DNA of 64,000 nucleotides from Candidatus Nitrosotenuis cloacae (GTDB taxonomy: Archaea > Thermoproteota > Nitrososphaeria > Nitrososphaerales > Nitrosopumilaceae): positions 569,957 to 633,956 of the forward strand of contig NZ_CP011097.1 of assembly GCF_000955905.1 (NCBI RefSeq), in the 5' to 3' direction. Each line of letters begins with the position of its first letter. Within the stretch, counting starts at the first letter, position 1. The position numbers and the translations under genes are program-made. Below are positions 52,163-60,493 of this stretch, in pieces. The notes below the pieces were generated by a model. That model was not told where the DNA came from and did not search any database. It saw only the letters and a list, made by a program, of their open reading frames with translations.

Positions 52163-53364
52163 ATCCGCGTGAGAAAATCCTAATTGGTACTATTGTAGGG
52201 CTGGCCCTGGTTGTAGTTGCGGGATTTATCACAAATTTTACTCTGATTGACCACACCTCCACACAAAACCAGACCCCAGCCACACCAATTATTGACATAC
52301 AGGAACCAACACTGTCGCCAAAGATAGAATATGCGGCAATCACTGACTCGGCCTCTCAAAAAAGTCCGCTAACAGTTCTGTTTAAAAAAGTGGAAAGCTC
52401 GGTGGTTCAGATAAACACCAAGGTTTCTACCACAAACCCTAATATCATAATTAATGGCTCACCATTAGAGAGCCAGTCATCACGCCTTGGTTCCGGTTTT
52501 GTGTATGATACACAAGGCCACATCATTACAAACAACCATGTAATTGATGGTGCACAAATAGTCGATGTCCGCTTTGTTGATGGCAATATCTATTCTGCCA
52601 AAGTGATCGGTACAGATCCGTTCAATGATGTTGCGGTATTGCAAATAACTGATGATTTCTCAGAAGAAACCCTGACTCCATTACCACTTGCAAACTCTGC
52701 TGATCTAGAAGTGGGCCAGCAAATAATTGCAATTGGCAACCCATTTGGACTATCAAACACAATGACAACAGGAATTGTCAGCCAGATTGGCAGACTATTG
52801 CCAAACCGAGATGCTGGCTATTCAATACCCGGCGTCATCCAAACCGATGCGGCAATCAATCCGGGAAACTCTGGTGGTCCAATGCTAAATCTGGAAGGCC
52901 AAGTAATTGGAATAAACACTGCAATCCAGTCTACTACTGGTGAGTTTTCAGGCATTGGCTTTGCCGTACCATCAAACACCATAAAACGACTGGTTCCTGC
53001 ACTGATTCAGGACGGCAAGTACTTACATCCATGGCTTGGAGTCTCTGGAACAAGCCTTACGCCAGACATTGCAAAGCAGATAGGCCTTGCAAAAAACTAT
53101 CACGGTGTCTTTGTGACTAGTGTCATACCTGATAGCCCTGCTCAAAAGGCAGGCCTGCAAGAGGCTACATACAATGCAGAGCGCGTCCTAAGGGGTGGCG
53201 ATGTAATAATAGCATTAGATGGCAAAATGGTGCGAGACATTGATGATCTGATAATCTACTTGGCAGAAAACAAGCTAGTGGGTGATACGGTATCAATTCA
53301 GATCAACCGAGCCGGCGAGCTAGTCGAGCTTTCAGCAAGCCTTGCAAGCAGGCCTGCAAATTAA
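52159..53364 (+). CDS. HtrA/DegP-type serine protease with PDZ domain
   Basis: 401 residues. N-terminal membrane anchor (residues 8-30), then a trypsin-like domain with catalytic triad H127 (NNHVID), D157 (FNDVAV) and S238 (NPGNSGGPM), and a C-terminal PDZ domain (about 290-395; GVFVTSVIPDSPAQKAGL, GDVIIALDGKMV). It faces outward and handles misfolded exported proteins. The upstream region holds the long inverted repeat and palindrome shared with 32.9 kb. Confidence 0.92.
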   Translation: MNPREKILIGTIVGLALVVVAGFITNFTLIDHTSTQNQTPATPIIDIQEPTLSPKIEYAAITDSASQKSPLTVLFKKVESSVVQINTKVSTTNPNIIINGSPLESQSSRLGSGFVYDTQGHIITNNHVIDGAQIVDVRFVDGNIYSAKVIGTDPFNDVAVLQITDDFSEETLTPLPLANSADLEVGQQIIAIGNPFGLSNTMTTGIVSQIGRLLPNRDAGYSIPGVIQTDAAINPGNSGGPMLNLEGQVIGINTAIQSTTGEFSGIGFAVPSNTIKRLVPALIQDGKYLHPWLGVSGTSLTPDIAKQIGLAKNYHGVFVTSVIPDSPAQKAGLQEATYNAERVLRGGDVIIALDGKMVRDIDDLIIYLAENKLVGDTVSIQINRAGELVELSASLASRPAN

Positions 53365-53394
53365 TTTAAATTCCAGATTCTGCAGTTTTGTATC

Positions 53395-53541
53395 ATGAAA
53401 AAAGAGGTTAACCCAATTGACAAGACAGGCTTTTCTACTAAATTCTTTGAGGATCTTGCAAAAGAGCATGATAAAATTGACGAGTTGGCAAGCAAACAAA
53501 AACAGCTAAAACAAAAACACCTCCAGTCTAACCTAAAGTAA
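53395..53541 (+). CDS. 48-residue charged small protein
   Basis: ATG at 53395, stop 53539-53541. Begins MKKEVNPIDKTGFSTKFF and ends in a Lys/Gln-rich helix (ASKQKQLKQKHLQSNLK). The following gene starts one base after its stop, which supports real translation. Family unknown. Confidence 0.5.
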   Translation: MKKEVNPIDKTGFSTKFFEDLAKEHDKIDELASKQKQLKQKHLQSNLK

Positions 53542-53542
53542 G

Positions 53543-54481
53543 TTGAAGATATTTCTCTGTACCGTATTGATTGCAGCATTTCTAATGTCCTGTGGGTTTT
53601 CTCAGGCAGATGCTGCCACCATAAAACAAACACTGGATGGCGCAATGGACCTATCAATAGAGTATCCTGATTCTGTTATAGTTGGGCGCGACTTTGCAGT
53701 ATCTGTCTTGATTCAAAATAATGGCTGGGAGGACAAGCAGGACATTTCATTTTCTGTCCAAACTCAGGATCAATCAATTGTGGCAAAAAACCAGACTCTC
53801 TTCATTGAGCGACTATCAAAGGGCGGCTCCTTTGGCGGAACGCTGGAATTTAGTGCAGTACCGTCTGAGCTTGGAACGCACTATCTGAATGTGGTGTACT
53901 CGCATGTTTTATTAAGCAACAACGAAACCCCGCAACCGACACTGCAAAAAAACATTGCACTACCAATACTGCTAAAGGGCGCACCCGAAGTCCAACTAAA
54001 CACGATAGCCCCCAACAGTATATTTCCAAATGCCGAGTTTGCATTTGATGTTGAGGTTCTATCTCGCGACATTCCAATACGAGACGTCACAGTGCAAATC
54101 CTTGCACCATCTGATGTGGTGATTCGGGGGCAAAATTCGTACACTTATTCCACAATAGAGCAAAACACCCCACTATTCATTCGCAGCACAATAGTCACCA
54201 ATCCAGAAGAGGTAACATCAGAGCACAAGATTCCATTTGAGGTTATAATATCATACCTGGATGATTCGGGAGACGAGCAGACCACCTCAAAGTCTGTATC
54301 GTTATTGTTGCGTCCACGGACATTTATGGAGTTTACGACCGATGGCGGACTCTGGCTTGGCGGCTTTTTTTTGGCCCCCTATATCAGCATTGGAACAATA
54401 GTTGGAATTCCGGCCGGTGCGCTATTTTCATTAATGATACATAGGCTACAAAAAAAGAAGAAAGGAAAAAGAAAGAAATGA
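53543..54481 (+). CDS. Secreted/membrane-anchored Ig-like surface protein
   Basis: 312 residues. Signal peptide residues 1-24 (ends ADAA), two or three beta-sandwich domains (NGWEDKQDISFSVQ... ERLSKGGSFGGTLEF, typical of CARDB-like repeats, PF07705-type), and a C-terminal membrane helix (about 280-300, LGGFFLAPYISIGTIVGIPA) followed by a very basic tail KKKKGKRKK. TTG start. The stop overlaps the cupin gene as ATGA. Confidence 0.75.
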   Translation: MKIFLCTVLIAAFLMSCGFSQADAATIKQTLDGAMDLSIEYPDSVIVGRDFAVSVLIQNNGWEDKQDISFSVQTQDQSIVAKNQTLFIERLSKGGSFGGTLEFSAVPSELGTHYLNVVYSHVLLSNNETPQPTLQKNIALPILLKGAPEVQLNTIAPNSIFPNAEFAFDVEVLSRDIPIRDVTVQILAPSDVVIRGQNSYTYSTIEQNTPLFIRSTIVTNPEEVTSEHKIPFEVIISYLDDSGDEQTTSKSVSLLLRPRTFMEFTTDGGLWLGGFFLAPYISIGTIVGIPAGALFSLMIHRLQKKKKGKRKK

Positions 54482-54798
54482 AAATAGAATTTGATGTAAA
54501 AAAATACATCACGGACATTAAAAACTCGGACGAGTATTTTCACACCTTTATCAATCGACAAAACATTGCAGCCGGCGTCTTGGTCCTAGAGCCAGGAGAG
54601 GAAGACACGCAAGCACCACATGATGCGGATGAGCTATACTATATCATAAAGGGTGATGGCTATTTGCAAATCAAAGACAAGGACTATTCCATATCTGACG
54701 GATTGGCATATTATGTTCAAAAAAACATTCCACACAAATTCTTTGGAAACAAAAAGCAGCTGATTGCGCTGTATTTTTTTAGCGGCCCTGATTCCTAG
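54478..54798 (+). CDS. Cupin domain protein
   Basis: 106 residues, single small beta-barrel. The cupin metal motif 1 appears as PHDADELYYIIKGDGYLQI (His, Glu) and motif 2 as IPHKFFGN (His). Enzyme or sensor unknown. Translationally coupled to the surface-protein gene; its 3' end overlaps purN (opposite strand) by 20 bp. Confidence 0.82.
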   Translation: MKIEFDVKKYITDIKNSDEYFHTFINRQNIAAGVLVLEPGEEDTQAPHDADELYYIIKGDGYLQIKDKDYSISDGLAYYVQKNIPHKFFGNKKQLIALYFFSGPDS

Positions 54799-55402
54799 TC
54801 TTTCTGCCAGCGATCTTTATCTTTCCCTCGGCAACTAGTCTGACTGCTTTTACATAGGCCTTGTGCTCTTTTGCCAAGATTTTCCTTGATAGTGTCTCTT
54901 CTGTGTCGTCATCCAAGACCGGGACTATTTCCTGCAGTATTATTGGACCCGTATCGACTCCGGAATCCACAAAGTGAACGGTACAGCCAGAGAACTTTAC
55001 TCCATAGTCCAATGCCTGCTTTTGCGCATGCAGTCCTGGGAATGATGGCAAAATGGCAGGATGAATGTTGATGATCCTGTTTTTGTATTTTGAGATAAAC
55101 TCGGGGCTGATTATTCTCATAAAGCCTGCCAGGCAGACCAGGCCGTTTTTAGGGGTAACTCTGTGTTTTTCCAAGGCTTTGATTATTTTTTGATCATACT
55201 GCCAACGGGTCCCATCAAAGTTCTTGCTTGCAATGACTTCGGTTTTGATGCCCATTTTTTGCGCTATTTTTAGGCCCATCGCATCGGGATTGTTTGATAT
55301 TATGATGGCAGGATTTATTGGAATCTTCTGTCTTTTTATTGCCTTGAGGATTGCCTCCATGTTGCTTCCTCTACCTGAAATCAAAATCCCAAGATTTAGC
55401 AA
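54779..55402 (-). CDS. purN: Phosphoribosylglycinamide formyltransferase
   Basis: 207 residues; transfers the formyl group of 10-formyl-THF to GAR. Signatures: LGILISGRGSNMEAIL, LAGFMRIISPEFI, NIHPAILPSFPGLHA (catalytic Asn and His) and VHFVDSGVDTGPII (catalytic Asp). Needs the folate supplied by FolD at 51030 and GAR from PurD at 49232. Confidence 0.94.
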   Translation of the reverse strand: MLNLGILISGRGSNMEAILKAIKRQKIPINPAIIISNNPDAMGLKIAQKMGIKTEVIASKNFDGTRWQYDQKIIKALEKHRVTPKNGLVCLAGFMRIISPEFISKYKNRIINIHPAILPSFPGLHAQKQALDYGVKFSGCTVHFVDSGVDTGPIILQEIVPVLDDDTEETLSRKILAKEHKAYVKAVRLVAEGKIKIAGRKTRNQGR

Positions 55403-55435
55403 TGTTTTGCGTGGGTATGATACTGATTTTATGCT

Positions 55436-56299
55436 TTAGTATTTTGGCAGCCTAATTGTGAACACGGTTCCTTTGTTTACGATACTAGAGCACTCTATTG
55501 TTCCACCATGGTTTTCTACTATGGTCTTGACACTTGCAAGGCCCAACCCTGTACCGCCTGGCTTTGTGGTAAATAATGGCTCAAATATTCGCAACAGGTT
55601 TTCCTTTGTTATGCCGCGGCCATTGTCTATTACATCAATTATGGTATAGTCGTCAATTTCCGAGGCCTGAATCATCACTTTGCCCTCATTGTCTTTTGCT
55701 TGAATGGCATTTAGTATTAGATTGGAAAATACCGTTTCCAGCTGTTTTGCATCGCCATAAATGTCAACATCCTTGTCTGGCAGGATTATCTTGGAATGTT
55801 TTGGTATGGCCAAGTCCTTTGTGATATTTTTTAGCAAATCCAGAATTGAGGTCTTCTCCATTATCAGATTACTGGTTCTAACAAAGTCCAGCACGTCTCG
55901 TATCTGCTCTGACATTTTCGTAGCCGAGCGGGAAATTCTGTCATAGCTTTCCCTTGTTGCCTTGTCCTGGCTTGGGTTTTTCAAATTTAGTAATTCAATT
56001 GTGTTTTTTATTATGGTTAGTGGATTTTGCAGATCGTGAGCCAGCCTTGATGACATTTCCCCAATTGTGTGCATTTTGTCTTTTTTGATTACATTGCTTG
56101 GGATGAATTTTTCTGCAATCTCTTGATGATCACTGTCTAGTCTCTGGGCGTCTTCCTGCGCATGCCGCAATAATCGCTCTGCATCCTCTTGCGCATTTTT
56201 CAGTATTCTCTGGGCGTCTTCCTGCGCATGCCGCAATAATCGCTCTGCATCCTCTTGCGCATTTTTCAGTATTCTATCCCTCTCACTCCTTGAATGCAT
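55436..56299 (-). CDS. Soluble histidine kinase with repeated coiled coil
   Basis: 287 residues, no membrane segment. Residues 5-58 are an amphipathic coiled coil built of 11-residue units (ILKNAQEDAER / LLRHAQEDAQR alternating). DHp phosphoacceptor H88 lies in SSRLAHDLQNPLTI; HATPase motifs are NLILNAIQA, DNGRGITK and GGTGLGLASVK. The input must come from a partner through the coiled coil. Shares its kinase core with the membrane kinase at 38286. Confidence 0.9.
   Translation of the reverse strand: MHSRSERDRILKNAQEDAERLLRHAQEDAQRILKNAQEDAERLLRHAQEDAQRLDSDHQEIAEKFIPSNVIKKDKMHTIGEMSSRLAHDLQNPLTIIKNTIELLNLKNPSQDKATRESYDRISRSATKMSEQIRDVLDFVRTSNLIMEKTSILDLLKNITKDLAIPKHSKIILPDKDVDIYGDAKQLETVFSNLILNAIQAKDNEGKVMIQASEIDDYTIIDVIDNGRGITKENLLRIFEPLFTTKPGGTGLGLASVKTIVENHGGTIECSSIVNKGTVFTIRLPKY
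56141..56275 (-). repeat. 66-bp perfect tandem duplication in kinase gene
   Basis: Two 66-bp copies (56141-56206, 56207-56272) that are identical base for base, encoding 22 residues of the coiled coil each. The identity at synonymous positions means the duplication is recent or maintained by recombination. Each copy itself is a diverged pair of 33-bp units. Confidence 0.92.
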
Positions 56300-56447
56300 A
56301 CTTTCTTAACAAATCCATGCCAATATTTGATCTAGTCTGTTTTGTGCAAACAATACCCGCATAAACACCGGCTGGCACCTGATTTTTTCCCATGCCATAA
56401 AATAGCAGAGTTGTTTTTATATCTGGGTGATCCCAGTCACTCCATTC

Positions 56448-56732
56448 ATGGATGCAACCGATTCTCAGATAAAAAAAGCACTGGTTGCCTTTGCAATAGA
56501 AAAGACCCTACTGGGCCTAGGCGAGCCAGTGTACCATAAAGTAACAAAGACCCTCAAGGACGACTATGATTGCTATCTTCCTGATTGCTACGAGCACCCA
56601 GAATATCTCAAGCGAATCCTTGCTGATCTGTATGGCAATGCGCATCTGACAATAATTAATTCGATCAAAACCGATCTTGCCGAGTTCTCAACGCAGGGTC
56701 CAGTCCAAAAGTTTGTCTTGGCGCTAGGCTAA
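56448..56732 (+). CDS. Small NitrOD5-like domain protein
   Basis: 94 residues from ATG 56448. Pattern: IKKALVAFAIEKTLLGLGEPVYHKV, then a Tyr/Asp-rich turn (DDYDCYLPDCYEHPEYL) and KRILADLYGNAHLTIINSIKTDLAEF. This matches the layout of the NitrOD5 output domain described from thaumarchaeal signalling proteins, and the N-terminus of the regulator at 58692 has the same layout. Its stop overlaps the next ATG by one base. Confidence 0.6.
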   Translation: MDATDSQIKKALVAFAIEKTLLGLGEPVYHKVTKTLKDDYDCYLPDCYEHPEYLKRILADLYGNAHLTIINSIKTDLAEFSTQGPVQKFVLALG

Positions 56733-57529
56733 TGCAAACCACACTGGATGTAATTTTATCAAAAAAATACCTCATAGTATCGCTGATAGTCATTGCTGCA
56801 ATTAACCTGGCTGCAAATTTGATATCTCAAGACTTGGCCACATTGGTTGGCAATCTTGGATATATTCCGATTACTGGCGCGTTTTTGGTCTTGTCATTAT
56901 TAATTGCGTATAGATTTGGCCTGACTGGGAATCATGGACTTGCATGGTTTTCATTTGCCGCATTTGCAATATCTTGGTTTATTGCAGAGATGCTTTGGCT
57001 TCACCAAGAACTAGTCCTAAAAGTAGAGCCATTTCCATCCGCTGCCGATATTTTCTATATTGTAGGATATCCGTTTTTGCTAATGTTTTTTGTTGCCTAT
57101 TTGCAGCCAGTAAAGGCATCAATCACCAAAAAAATCCTCAGTATTTCTTGCATGATATCGATTGGAGTTTTGGTTCCTAGTCTATATTTGGTTCTTGGAA
57201 ATGGGACTAGTGCCGATCCTCTAAATGTGATTTTAGGCGCAATCTATCCTACCTTTGATGCAATGGTGATAATTCCTGCAATCATTGGTGTAGTGTTATT
57301 TTTCAAAGGCCAAGTCAATTTCATGTGGACACTAGTGTGCCTTGGGATAATCTGCCTGTTTGCAGCTGATACTGCATTTTTGTTTGGGCAAAACGAGGAC
57401 TCGTATTATACGGGAAATCCTACCGAAATTCTGTTTTACTGGAACTATGTGCTTCTTGCATTTGGGGTTCATAGCCACTTGACACTGTTCAAAAAAGACA
57501 AAAGACCTGACAAACTTAATCTCAATTAA
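56732..57529 (+). CDS. Seven-TM-like sensor membrane protein A
   Basis: 265 residues with seven or eight membrane helices and no soluble output domain. A loop motif, LVLKVEPFPSAADIFYIVGYP, is shared with the paralogue at 61400 (VVLKKSPYPSEADIFYLAFYP) and resembles the membrane-input domain of bacterial GGDEF proteins, from memory. It is coupled by a 1-base overlap to the NitrOD5-like gene, suggesting that the two proteins form one receptor split into parts (inference). Confidence 0.7.
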   Translation: MQTTLDVILSKKYLIVSLIVIAAINLAANLISQDLATLVGNLGYIPITGAFLVLSLLIAYRFGLTGNHGLAWFSFAAFAISWFIAEMLWLHQELVLKVEPFPSAADIFYIVGYPFLLMFFVAYLQPVKASITKKILSISCMISIGVLVPSLYLVLGNGTSADPLNVILGAIYPTFDAMVIIPAIIGVVLFFKGQVNFMWTLVCLGIICLFAADTAFLFGQNEDSYYTGNPTEILFYWNYVLLAFGVHSHLTLFKKDKRPDKLNLN

Positions 57530-57549
57530 TCCCTACCTAATTTCCAATT

Positions 57550-57756
57550 TTGGCAGGGCACTCTTTTATATCAAAGGTGGCAAGGTACTCCAAATTGATT
57601 CAATCAGACGAGAAAATCACCAAAATGAGAGATCCTTTATTCGTAATAGAGACATCACTTGAGATAATAAAACAACGCTCAGCTGATGATAAAATACAAC
57701 CAGAAATCAAACGAATCGAGTCTGCCTTGACTAGACTAGAGCAGATTATGAAATAA
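57550..57756 (+). CDS. DHp-domain stub lacking the phospho-histidine
   Basis: 68 residues, TTG start. The core TKMRDPLFVIETSLEII aligns with the H box of the kinases in this window (HDLQNPLTIIKNTIELL), with Thr24 where His should be. There is no ATPase domain after it; the frame ends after a second helix (IKRIESALTRLEQIM). It thus looks like a free dimerisation helix pair that might bind a CheY-like regulator or a kinase but not be phosphorylated on His. Ends one base before the response-regulator stop. Confidence 0.55.
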   Translation: MAGHSFISKVARYSKLIQSDEKITKMRDPLFVIETSLEIIKQRSADDKIQPEIKRIESALTRLEQIMK

Positions 57757-58107
57757 TTAGATCTTTTCCAATAACTGAGTGATTTTGTCTATATCATATG
57801 GTTTGATAAACACACGATTTGGTTTTAGATCACTTAGTCTCTTTGCAGTATCGTCTCTCAGATCTGCGGTGATGATCACTACCTTAGAGTCAGGATTTAC
57901 CTTGCGAATGTTTTCCAATCCGTAAAACCCATCATATTCAGGCATCATCAAATCCAAAAATACCACATCGGGGCGATACTTTTCATACAATTCGACTGCA
58001 GATTTTCCATTGTGCCCCCTACCAAGAACTTGGATGTTTTTTAGATCTAAATACTCACAAAAGACATCCACAGTATCAACATCATCAATTACTATTGCGG
58101 TTGTCAT
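57757..58107 (-). CDS. CheY-like single-domain response regulator
   Basis: 116 residues with D52 phosphoacceptor (VVFLDLMMPEYDG), D8/D9 pocket, T80 and K102 (FIKPYD). Paralogue of 33180. Convergent with the DHp stub and directly upstream-coupled to the HEAT-repeat gene (1 bp gap on the same strand), which could be its effector. Partner kinase is likely the soluble one at 55436 (inference). Confidence 0.92.
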   Translation of the reverse strand: MTTAIVIDDVDTVDVFCEYLDLKNIQVLGRGHNGKSAVELYEKYRPDVVFLDLMMPEYDGFYGLENIRKVNPDSKVVIITADLRDDTAKRLSDLKPNRVFIKPYDIDKITQLLEKI

Positions 58108-58108
58108 G

Positions 58109-58582
58109 CTAGATTATCTGTGATGGATTGTATGCTCCCGCATTCTCCATACGCGCTAGTCTTTTTATGACAAATTTCGCAGTTTGCCTTACATCATCTA
58201 CAGAATCATCTAGTGCAGATCTTATCAGGTCTATTGTTTCTGTTGCTCTCATCAAGCCTAGAGATTCCAAAGCCTCATGCTTTGTCAATCCGCTTTTGTC
58301 ATTTAGTGCTGCTTGCACCAATACGGGAATCTTTGATCTCATGTCTCGTGCAGCTATTTGATAACATGCTTCATGTTTTACCACGTTATTGTCGTCATGC
58401 ACTAAAACCCATTCCATCAAATCTGCTACTTGATCAAACAGTGGATCTCCCTGTGATTTGTTTTCTGCAATCTCGCCCACAAGCCAAACTGCATCCCAAC
58501 GCTTTGATTCGTCAGTTTCGTTTTGTATGATTTCCCTACATCGCTCAAGTCTTTGTACTGGCTCTAATTCTCTTATTATCAT
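58109..58582 (-). CDS. HEAT-repeat protein
   Basis: 157 residues from ATG 58580-58582. Helical repeats of the HEAT/PBS-lyase type: DESKRWDAVWLVGEIA, DNNVVKHEACYQIAAR, GLTKHEALESLGLM, VDDVRQTAKFVIKRL. Such small HEAT proteins act as binding scaffolds. It is transcribed towards cheY (gap 1 bp) and divergently from the winged-helix regulator; a longer frame upstream reads through the promoter. Confidence 0.8.
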   Translation of the reverse strand: MIIRELEPVQRLERCREIIQNETDESKRWDAVWLVGEIAENKSQGDPLFDQVADLMEWVLVHDDNNVVKHEACYQIAARDMRSKIPVLVQAALNDKSGLTKHEALESLGLMRATETIDLIRSALDDSVDDVRQTAKFVIKRLARMENAGAYNPSQII

Positions 58583-58599
58583 CAAAAATAAGGACGGCC

Positions 58600-58667
58600 A
58601 TATTACCAATTTTGGAAAGCTCAAAATTATATTAAACTGTTGTGTCCAAGAGTGGAAATGGTAATAT
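58600..58667. promoter_or_regulatory. Divergent promoter with GGAAATGGTAAT element
   Basis: Between the HEAT gene and the winged-helix regulator. TAATAT lies about 25 nt before each start codon: TTGGTAATAT on the minus strand (58600-58610) and GGAAATGGTAATAT on the plus strand (58654-58667). The 12-mer GGAAATGGTAAT recurs at 59343-59354. Probably includes both TATA boxes and an operator for the regulator. Confidence 0.5.
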
Positions 58668-58691
58668 AGTGCGAATACATTCATACCATAA

Positions 58692-59300
58692 ATGGCAGGA
58701 CTTGACAGGCTTTTAGCAAAGTCTTTGGACACCATAATCCGAGAGAATCTAGGAGATAAAACCGTCAAAAAAATAGAAGACCGACTTTTCGAAAAATACG
58801 GTATTTCACTGACTCAATCCATTGAACAGTTTCAAAAACTAGACGCAGTTCTACGCGAATACTTTGGTGCGGGGGCTGATGGATTGGAGCAGCGATTCCT
58901 CAAGACTGCATGTGAAATCAAAGCTACAAATGGTGAGAACTGGATCACAATTGACAACCAAGAACTAACAAAAATCATTCTAGAATCATTCGGAGATGAT
59001 GACAAAAAGAAGATCCTTGGCACATTAAATGGAGAGTCCATGATAATCTCACAGATTATAGAGACTTGTGACATTCCACAAACTTCTGGATATAGAAAGA
59101 TAAATGCTCTAATTGATGATGGATTATTGATACCGTCGGGATTCATTACCACACAAGACGGAAAAAAGGTCTCAAAATATCGCTCTATGTTTGACAATAT
59201 CAAAATAGATATCATCAAAAACAAAATCACAGTAACTCTGCATTTGGCAAAAGAGGATTATTCCTCCAGCTCCATTCTAGCAGTGTGTTCTCAAAACTAA
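58692..59300 (+). CDS. NitrOD5-like plus winged-helix regulator
   Basis: 202 residues. N-terminus (about 1-75) has the NitrOD5-like pattern (KTVKKIEDRLFEKYGISLTQSIEQFQKLDAVLREYFGAGADGLEQ). Residues 100-165 form a winged helix (LGTLNGESMIISQIIETCDIPQTSGYRKINALIDDGLL, recognition helix about 130-142; wing DGKKVSKYRSMF). A transcription factor of ArsR/TrmB-like type is likely. The GGAAATGGTAAT element overlaps its own promoter and lies upstream of the next gene, which suggests autoregulation and control of the DMT transporter. Confidence 0.7.
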   Translation: MAGLDRLLAKSLDTIIRENLGDKTVKKIEDRLFEKYGISLTQSIEQFQKLDAVLREYFGAGADGLEQRFLKTACEIKATNGENWITIDNQELTKIILESFGDDDKKKILGTLNGESMIISQIIETCDIPQTSGYRKINALIDDGLLIPSGFITTQDGKKVSKYRSMFDNIKIDIIKNKITVTLHLAKEDYSSSSILAVCSQN

Positions 59301-59330
59301 TCCTGAGATCAAGATATTAGGATCCTCGTC

Positions 59331-59354
59331 ATTACCATTATTGGAAATGGTAAT
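59331..59354. promoter_or_regulatory. Palindrome ATTACCATT-N6-AATGGTAAT
   Basis: Perfect 9-bp half sites with a 6-bp spacer (ATTGGA), located 31 bp after the winged-helix regulator and 118 bp before the DMT transporter gene. The right half with its left flank equals the GGAAATGGTAAT found in the regulator's own promoter. Candidate binding site of that regulator. Confidence 0.6.
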
Positions 59355-59471
59355 GAGTATTCAGTTTAATATTGTCACAATTGGAAATCAATCCTCCCAA
59401 CTTCAAGAATTCCATTTATCATATTTTATAACAACATGGAGTCAGTTCTGGCTTAAACGAGATAGGTGACC

Positions 59472-60491
59472 ATGAGCACCATAGATGTATTCCATGGTAA
59501 CGTGGATCATTCTAAGGTAACTAGTAACAAATCAGTCCATAATAAAAAAAATATTTTTGCAATTTTAGGCACAAAAAAATTAATTTTGGGTTATGTTGCT
59601 GCGATTGCTTCTGCAATTTTAGCAAGCCTGACTCACTCGATCTCAAAGCCACTGCTGATAGATGGGACTACTGGTGCAGATATTATCAGTCCAATTGTTT
59701 TGGCAGGTATTGTCTATATTGTAGCCGGACTATTTTTTACACCGCTCAAAAAAAATGACACAATTCAAAGCATTGGAAAGAAGAATATTTTTCTCATGGT
59801 ATTGATTGGCGTAGCCGAGATCTCTGCAATGATTGTCTCGTTTTCTGGAATAAAAGAGACCACCGCAGTAAATGCTTCAATTTTCATCAATAGTGAGATA
59901 GTCTTTTCAATGATGATCGCAATCATAATTTTCAGAGAACGACTTCAAACAAAAGAAGTTCCACCATTTCTTTTGATAGTCTTAGGTGCCGCCATTATTC
60001 CACTCGTCTATGATCTATATTCACATAACATGGTTTTCTCAAGTCTGGTGCTGGGCGACATGCTGATAATTTTAGGAGGATTTTTCTTTGCAGCTGGAAA
60101 CATGATAGCAAAACATGTCAGTGATAATGTTGATGTTAAACGAATCACACAGATCTCTTCATTATCAGCAGGAATTTTTGGAATTGCATTGAGTATGGGA
60201 TTACAGGCACCTTTTGATATCACATTAGATCAGATTCCAGCTATTCTTTTGATTGGTGTTCTGGATGTGGGATTTGCAGCCATGTTTTTTGTGATTGCAT
60301 TAAAGTTGATTGGCTCGATTAAGACAATATTGCTATTTTCAACTGCGAGTGTTTTTGGGATGATTTTTGCTCATTTACTCCTAAATGAGGCAATTACAAT
60401 ATTCAATGTTCTTTCAATAGGCGTAGTTTTTCTGGGTTTGTATTGGCTAAGAAATAAGATAGCAAAATCTGAAGAAACACTCACAACTTAG
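59472..60491 (+). CDS. EamA/DMT-family transporter
   Basis: 339 residues from ATG 59472, ten membrane helices forming two EamA repeats (about 30-165 and 185-325), with the typical GIKETTAVNASIF and LLFSTASVFGMIFAHLLLNEAI segments that end each half. Probable metabolite or amino-acid exporter. A palindrome shared with the preceding regulator gene lies in its upstream region, and the 170-bp gap is A/T-rich. Confidence 0.83.
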   Translation: MSTIDVFHGNVDHSKVTSNKSVHNKKNIFAILGTKKLILGYVAAIASAILASLTHSISKPLLIDGTTGADIISPIVLAGIVYIVAGLFFTPLKKNDTIQSIGKKNIFLMVLIGVAEISAMIVSFSGIKETTAVNASIFINSEIVFSMMIAIIIFRERLQTKEVPPFLLIVLGAAIIPLVYDLYSHNMVFSSLVLGDMLIILGGFFFAAGNMIAKHVSDNVDVKRITQISSLSAGIFGIALSMGLQAPFDITLDQIPAILLIGVLDVGFAAMFFVIALKLIGSIKTILLFSTASVFGMIFAHLLLNEAITIFNVLSIGVVFLGLYWLRNKIAKSEETLTT

Positions 60492-60493
60492 AC

